From: Bdellovibrionales bacterium
GTDB taxonomy: Bacteria; Bdellovibrionota; Bdellovibrionia; Bdellovibrionales; UBA1609
Assembly: GCA_028279085.1 (NCBI GenBank)
Contig: JANQSX010000105.1
Span: forward strand, 1 to 10,435
Direction: 5' to 3'
DNA: 10,435 nt
Part shown: in pieces, positions 7,429 to 10,435 of the stretch
How the letters are laid out: every line of letters begins with the position of its first letter
How positions within the stretch are numbered: the first letter of the stretch is position 1
Notes under the pieces: model-generated
Databases searched by the model: none
The model's input: only the letters and a program-made list of their open reading frames with translations
Told to the model about the DNA's origin: nothing
Program-made: the position numbers and the translations under genes

Positions 7429-7457
7429 GGGCTGAGGGTAATCTCAGCCCTTTTTTT
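7429..7457 (+). terminator. Rho-independent terminator after lipoprotein 4
   Basis: GGGCTGAG (7429-7436) pairs perfectly with CTCAGCCC (7443-7450) over the loop GGTAAT, followed by seven T (7451-7457). An A-tract (7423-7428) precedes the stem, so the hairpin would also terminate minus-strand transcription coming from the convergent gene at 7734-8279. Confidence 0.95.
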
Positions 7458-7551
7458 ATGTTCCCGTCTGCTCTGTAGTAAAACATATGTCTGAACTTTT
7501 CATTCGTTCAAACTGTCGTTCCGGAGTGAAGTGTGTCCTTCAAAAAGAAGT

Positions 7552-7716
7552 TCGTCCCTCCCACAGACTCGTCCTTCCCCCTTGCTTCGTCCTTCCCGCG
7601 TAGGCGGGAATCCAGAAGAAGTTACAGGCATCCTCTGGATTCCGGATCAAGTCCGGAATGACGAACTTGGTCTCGTCCTTCCCACAGATTCGTCCTTCCG
7701 GCTAGCTCGTCATTAG
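7552..7716 (+). repeat. Composite palindromic repeat with 17-bp TCGTCC units (copy C)
   Basis: The core element, 7589-7662, is a left hairpin (CTTCCCGCGTAGGCGGGAAT), a 19-base inner block and a right hairpin (TTCCGGATCAAGTCCGGAA) ending GGAATGAC. On both sides are units starting TCGTCC at 17-18 base intervals: 7552, 7569 and 7587 on the left and 7673, 7690 and 7707 on the right. The inner block reads as the reverse complement of that in repeat D, with 16 of 19 bases equal. Frames crossing this region are not coding. Confidence 0.85.
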
Positions 7717-7733
7717 AACACAAATGCGATAGA

Positions 7734-8279
7734 TTACTTGTATGAAGTTGGTGGATTTCCTAATATTTTACATGAATGATTAAGGCTATCAAAAGACCGT
7801 GGTTCTTTGGCCCATTCAAAAACAAATTCCCCTTTTCCACTTGTCTTTATATTATAGAAGCGCACGAAATGCGAAAAAGGAGGTCCACATCCTTTATGGA
7901 TGTATTTTTCATCATCTTTCTTTTTCTCCTGAAGACTATTCACCTTGTCAGCACAAAGAGGAGGACAGGAATCTCCATCACAAGGATGGAAAGTGGATAT
8001 ACAGATTACTTTTTCCTGCTGTTGAAGACCTAAATGGTAAGCGGAACCAATATAAACACATTCATTGCTGTTCAATACCACTTTTGTTTTATTTTTTTCA
8101 ATAGCTGTTATTGTTTTGTTTGTTTTGTTGTAAAAAATATCGTCCGTTTGATGTGATTCCAAACATTTGTTTGGCTGTGCTGAAGTATCTCCTCCTGTTG
8201 AAGAATCACTTGGTTGTGTCGGATTAGATCCTTGGCAACCTATAAAGAAAATAACAACCAACTTTAAAAACCACTTCAT
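7734..8279 (-). CDS. Small cysteine-rich lipoprotein on the minus strand
   Basis: A 181-residue predicted lipoprotein and the only minus-strand gene here. Function is not recognised. The signal peptide is short (MKWFLKLVVIFFIGC), with lipid site Cys15. A Ser/Thr/Gly/Pro/Gln linker (residues 16-37) follows, typical of outer-membrane lipoproteins. The mature part has eight Cys (39, 74, 93, 100, 105, 109, 131, 170), an even number suited to disulphides. The densest stretch is CDGDSCPPLC (100-109). It lacks the family C-x3-C cluster, central Trp motif and CxxxxxC of the other lipoproteins, so I do not place it in that family. A weak GTGAG lies upstream of the ATG. The opposite-strand frames across it lack signal peptides and are shadows. 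It is convergent with the gene at 6231 and divergent from that at 8778. Confidence 0.8.
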   Translation of the reverse strand: MKWFLKLVVIFFIGCQGSNPTQPSDSSTGGDTSAQPNKCLESHQTDDIFYNKTNKTITAIEKNKTKVVLNSNECVYIGSAYHLGLQQQEKVICISTFHPCDGDSCPPLCADKVNSLQEKKKDDEKYIHKGCGPPFSHFVRFYNIKTSGKGEFVFEWAKEPRSFDSLNHSCKILGNPPTSYK

Positions 8280-8373
8280 TTTTACTCACTTGATCATTAA
8301 CAATAATACATAAGGGTATATAAAATGTGTTGAATAGACCATATAATTCTAATGAATAACCGTTTGCATAAAG

Positions 8374-8578
8374 GTCATTCCGAAAGAAGTTCGTCATTCC
8401 GAAAGAAGTTCGTCATTCCGGCACAGGCCGGAATCCAGAGGATGATTGTAATTTCTTCTGGATTCCCGCTTTCGCGGGAATGACAAGCTAGCGGGAATAG
8501 TGAAAGCCATCAAAATGGCTTTCAGTTTACTGGATTCCGGATCAAGTTCAGAATGACGAGCAAGTTCAGAATGACAAA
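8374..8578 (+). repeat. Composite palindromic repeat cluster (copy D)
   Basis: Two 19-bp tandem units GTCATTCCGAAAGAAGTTC (8374-8392, 8393-8411) lead into a complete 73-bp element (8412-8484). That element has hairpin CCGGCACAGGCCGG, an inner block and hairpin ATTCCCGCTTTCGCGGGAAT, bounded by GTCATTCC and GGAATGAC. A second module (8491-8533) contains a perfect 10-bp stem, TGAAAGCCAT/ATGGCTTTCA with loop CAAA. After TGGATTCCGG come two 18-bp units CAAGTTCAGAATGACRAR (8543-8560, 8561-8578). The remaining spacer up to 8777 is T-rich, with several CCTA/TCCTA steps, and holds no gene. Confidence 0.85.
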
Positions 8579-8777
8579 TTTAAGCCTTATGTTTCTAGTC
8601 CTACATCCTATGTCCTAACATCTTATTATCCTACTTTTATTGAAGTGTTTGATTCAAATTTTTCATATTTTTCCTATCCTTTCCTACTGCATTTCATAAT
8701 TTTTTAAGTTGGTAGGTTTAGCTTTCCGAAAAGACTTATATGAGACGAGAAAGTTACAATACTGTTAGGAGGTAGGA

Positions 8778-9971
8778 ATGCAGTATGTAAACGGGAAAAC
8801 CGGTAAAGGGATTTATATTCCATTTTTAACAATTGGGTTTTTATTCTTTTATTATTTACTTCTTCCTGGTTGTAGTGCTGACGGACTGAGATTGCTGTCA
8901 CAATTGGAAGCCAGAGACCTTAAAGATGATGCCATTGCCAAAAGGCAGATGTGTTTTGATGAGTTTGTAGATGAGGACAAATTTACGGAATGTTATATAA
9001 ACGAAGTGTATTCATTGATAGCTGATGAGTGTGTCGAAATAAGGGTTACAGAACCTGTTACTCAAGAAGAATGTGAAGATTTTCTTTATAGAGTTGTTAT
9101 GAAGCCGGACACTTTTTTTCCGGAATATGCTGATACAGCAGAAGGATTTCCGTCCGATTATAGAACCACAAATCTTCATCCTGTACTTCGGAGAGGAGGA
9201 TGTATAGGTAATACGGTTTGTCGGGAGAGTTGCCGCACTATTTTTACTACACAAACTGCAAGATCAGCCTGTTACCAATATACCACTGTTGCTATAGGAA
9301 AAATAAAAAATGTTTTTAATGTTTTAAAAGATCCTTCACTGCCCAGGTTAAGGGGTTTGGAAACAGAGGAAAATTTAAGGTCTTTGAGCATTTTACTTGG
9401 TATCGGCTTAGATGATGTAATAGCGAGGTTTTCATCTTCTTTGCCGACTGATCCTCCGGCAGAGGGTGATCTGTCATGGAATAACAATGAACGAAAAATT
9501 ATCCTTTCCTGGTTGGCGGAAAGCTCAGGTGCTGCAGAGATCATGAAGAGATTTGATACTACATTTTCCTTGCTTGAAAATATTGTGGGAGGAGATGGAA
9601 CAAATGCACAGACAATTGCAAATCTGAATAAAGGTTTGGGAACAAATGATAGCGGAGACAATTTTATAGACAAACTGCTTGATGAAGAAAATGAAAATGG
9701 TCTTCTATGGCTTCATGCTTATATTGAAAGTGATAAAAATTGCGGTAGTACTGATAAGCTCTGTATGTTTAGAGATTTTTATTGTGCATTTACATTTCAT
9801 AGCGGTAGCGAGTTGGAGCTTTTTGAATATCGTTTTTTTACAGAACTTTTAGATCATATACTGGCAAATAATAGAGGCAGCAACGTGCCTTCCTGGTGGG
9901 AGGTTGGTACAACTTCAGTGGACTTAGAACCAGATCAGTGGAAAAACGGTGTTTGTAACAATGTGAATTAA
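8778..9971 (+). CDS. Cysteine-rich lipoprotein, family member 5, with extra N-terminal domain
   Basis: Predicted envelope lipoprotein of 397 residues with unknown function. AGGAGGT (8767-8773) is strong but only 4 bases from the ATG. The signal peptide ends LLLPGC, a good lipobox, giving Cys32. Residues 33-110 form a domain absent from members 1-4, with C59, C72, C85 and C99 spaced x12, x12, x13 and the block CEDFLYRVVMKPD. The family core follows: C142, C148, C152 and C165 spaced x5, x3, x12, exactly as in member 1. ILSWLAESSGAAEIM has Trp245. GLG and WLHAYI segments come next, then C322, C329 and C336. One Cys stands near the end (GVCNNVN). The tandem gene 60 bases downstream is a close paralog over the N-terminal domain, so the two form a likely operon. 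Confidence 0.9.
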   Translation: MQYVNGKTGKGIYIPFLTIGFLFFYYLLLPGCSADGLRLLSQLEARDLKDDAIAKRQMCFDEFVDEDKFTECYINEVYSLIADECVEIRVTEPVTQEECEDFLYRVVMKPDTFFPEYADTAEGFPSDYRTTNLHPVLRRGGCIGNTVCRESCRTIFTTQTARSACYQYTTVAIGKIKNVFNVLKDPSLPRLRGLETEENLRSLSILLGIGLDDVIARFSSSLPTDPPAEGDLSWNNNERKIILSWLAESSGAAEIMKRFDTTFSLLENIVGGDGTNAQTIANLNKGLGTNDSGDNFIDKLLDEENENGLLWLHAYIESDKNCGSTDKLCMFRDFYCAFTFHSGSELELFEYRFFTELLDHILANNRGSNVPSWWEVGTTSVDLEPDQWKNGVCNNVN

Positions 9972-10031
9972 AGTTTTCTAAAGGAAAAAAAGTGTGCAAC
10001 TTTGATTGGGCGGTTGAAGGGGGAAAATAAA

Positions 10032-10435
10032 ATGTCAAAGACTTTATTTAAGGCTAAAAAAGGAAAGCTACTGTTATTGATAGTACCTTTAGTGTTTATA
10101 CTTTTTTTCATCTTTGGCTGTTCTCCGGCCGGGCTTAACCTGATAAGGCAAATAGAAGCAAGAGATCTTAAAAACAAAGCTATTGAAAAAAGAGGAATGT
10201 GTTTTTTTGATTATGTGGCTGAACAGTCAATTAAAAATTGCTATGAAAAAGAAGTCGCTCAATTGGTGTCTAAAGAATGCCAGGAGATAAGGAAAACAGA
10301 GCCTATTCTTCAACCGGATTGTGAAGATTTTCTTTATAGAGTTGTCATGAGGCCGGATGCCATGTTTCCGGGAGTGACTACGGATGATGCCTTTCCTGAC
10401 GCTCATCGGTTAGGATTTGATGACTCTTTTTATCC
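10032..10435 (+). CDS. Cysteine-rich lipoprotein, family member 6 (3' end outside window)
   Basis: The open frame starts at ATG 10032 after the purine-rich GAAGGGGGA and runs to the window edge, giving 134 codons. A basic start (KAKKGK) and hydrophobic core end in FIFGC, so Cys30 is the likely lipid site. The next residues, GLNLIRQIEARDLKNKAIEK, align with member 5. The four-cysteine domain has the same spacing (x12, x12, x13) and the block CEDFLYRVVMRPD. Over 59 residues from the Met before the first Cys, 33 are identical to member 5 by my count (about 56%). The cysteine cluster and later motifs would lie beyond the edge, so family membership rests on the N-terminal domain. It is a recent tandem duplicate of the upstream gene. 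Confidence 0.9.
   Translation, partial: MSKTLFKAKKGKLLLLIVPLVFILFFIFGCSPAGLNLIRQIEARDLKNKAIEKRGMCFFDYVAEQSIKNCYEKEVAQLVSKECQEIRKTEPILQPDCEDFLYRVVMRPDAMFPGVTTDDAFPDAHRLGFDDSFY

Noticed and set aside
7531..7716. 61-codon plus-strand frame in repeat C
   Set aside because: It is made almost wholly of repeat sequence (SRVGGNPEE, WIPDQVRNDE) and has no ribosome-binding site.
7776..8104. Plus-strand frames of 85 and 101 codons opposite the minus-strand lipoprotein
   Set aside because: The minus-strand frame has a signal peptide, lipobox and regular cysteines; the plus-strand frames show none of these.
8374..8578. CRISPR array suggested by short repeats
   Set aside because: Units of 17-23 bp are directly adjacent with no unique spacers, are imperfect, and are built from a palindromic element. 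No cas genes are nearby.
9272..9673. 133-codon open frame on the minus strand inside lipoprotein 5
   Set aside because: Antisense shadow of a well-supported gene, with no recognisable motif or leader.

Overview
The window is AT-rich chromosomal DNA of a bacterium with a diderm-type lipoprotein export pathway. It is dominated by a paralogous family of cysteine-rich secreted lipoproteins with no function I recognise. Nothing in it fixes the taxon. The low GC, the many lipobox signal peptides and the dispersed GTCATTCC/GGAATGAC palindromes would fit a Gram-negative lineage such as a bdellovibrio-like or other deep-branching proteobacterial group, but that is a guess.

Layout. Positions 1-299 hold the end of a type II toxin-antitoxin operon: an antitoxin C-terminus overlapping a RelE-family toxin. 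The first cysteine-rich lipoprotein is at 518-1714 and ends in a good intrinsic terminator. A decayed palindromic repeat follows. Next is a stand-alone AAA+ ATPase with a C-terminal PD-(D/E)XK-like domain (1978-3396), whose start codon lies inside a 16-bp inverted repeat. A repeat-filled spacer (3397-3846) leads to two adjacent lipoprotein genes (3847-4776 and 4807-5793). A 437-bp leader precedes a fourth lipoprotein (6231-7391), which ends in another strong terminator. A single minus-strand gene for a small cysteine-rich lipoprotein (7734-8279) lies between two inverted copies of the same roughly 73-bp palindromic element. The window closes with two tandem, closely related lipoprotein genes (8778-9971 and 10032 to beyond the end).

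The six plus-strand lipoproteins share homology. The five complete ones have, in order: a lipobox cysteine, a charged or low-complexity linker, a cysteine cluster of the form C-x5/12-C-x3-C-x10-14-C, a central helix with an invariant Trp in a W-[LV]-[AVS] context, and a C-terminal C-xn-C-x5/6-C motif. They look like one family diversified by duplication. The lipid anchor and paired cysteines suggest they act in the cell envelope with disulphides. The toxin-antitoxin pair, the ATPase and the palindromic repeats mark this as an accessory, rearranging region.
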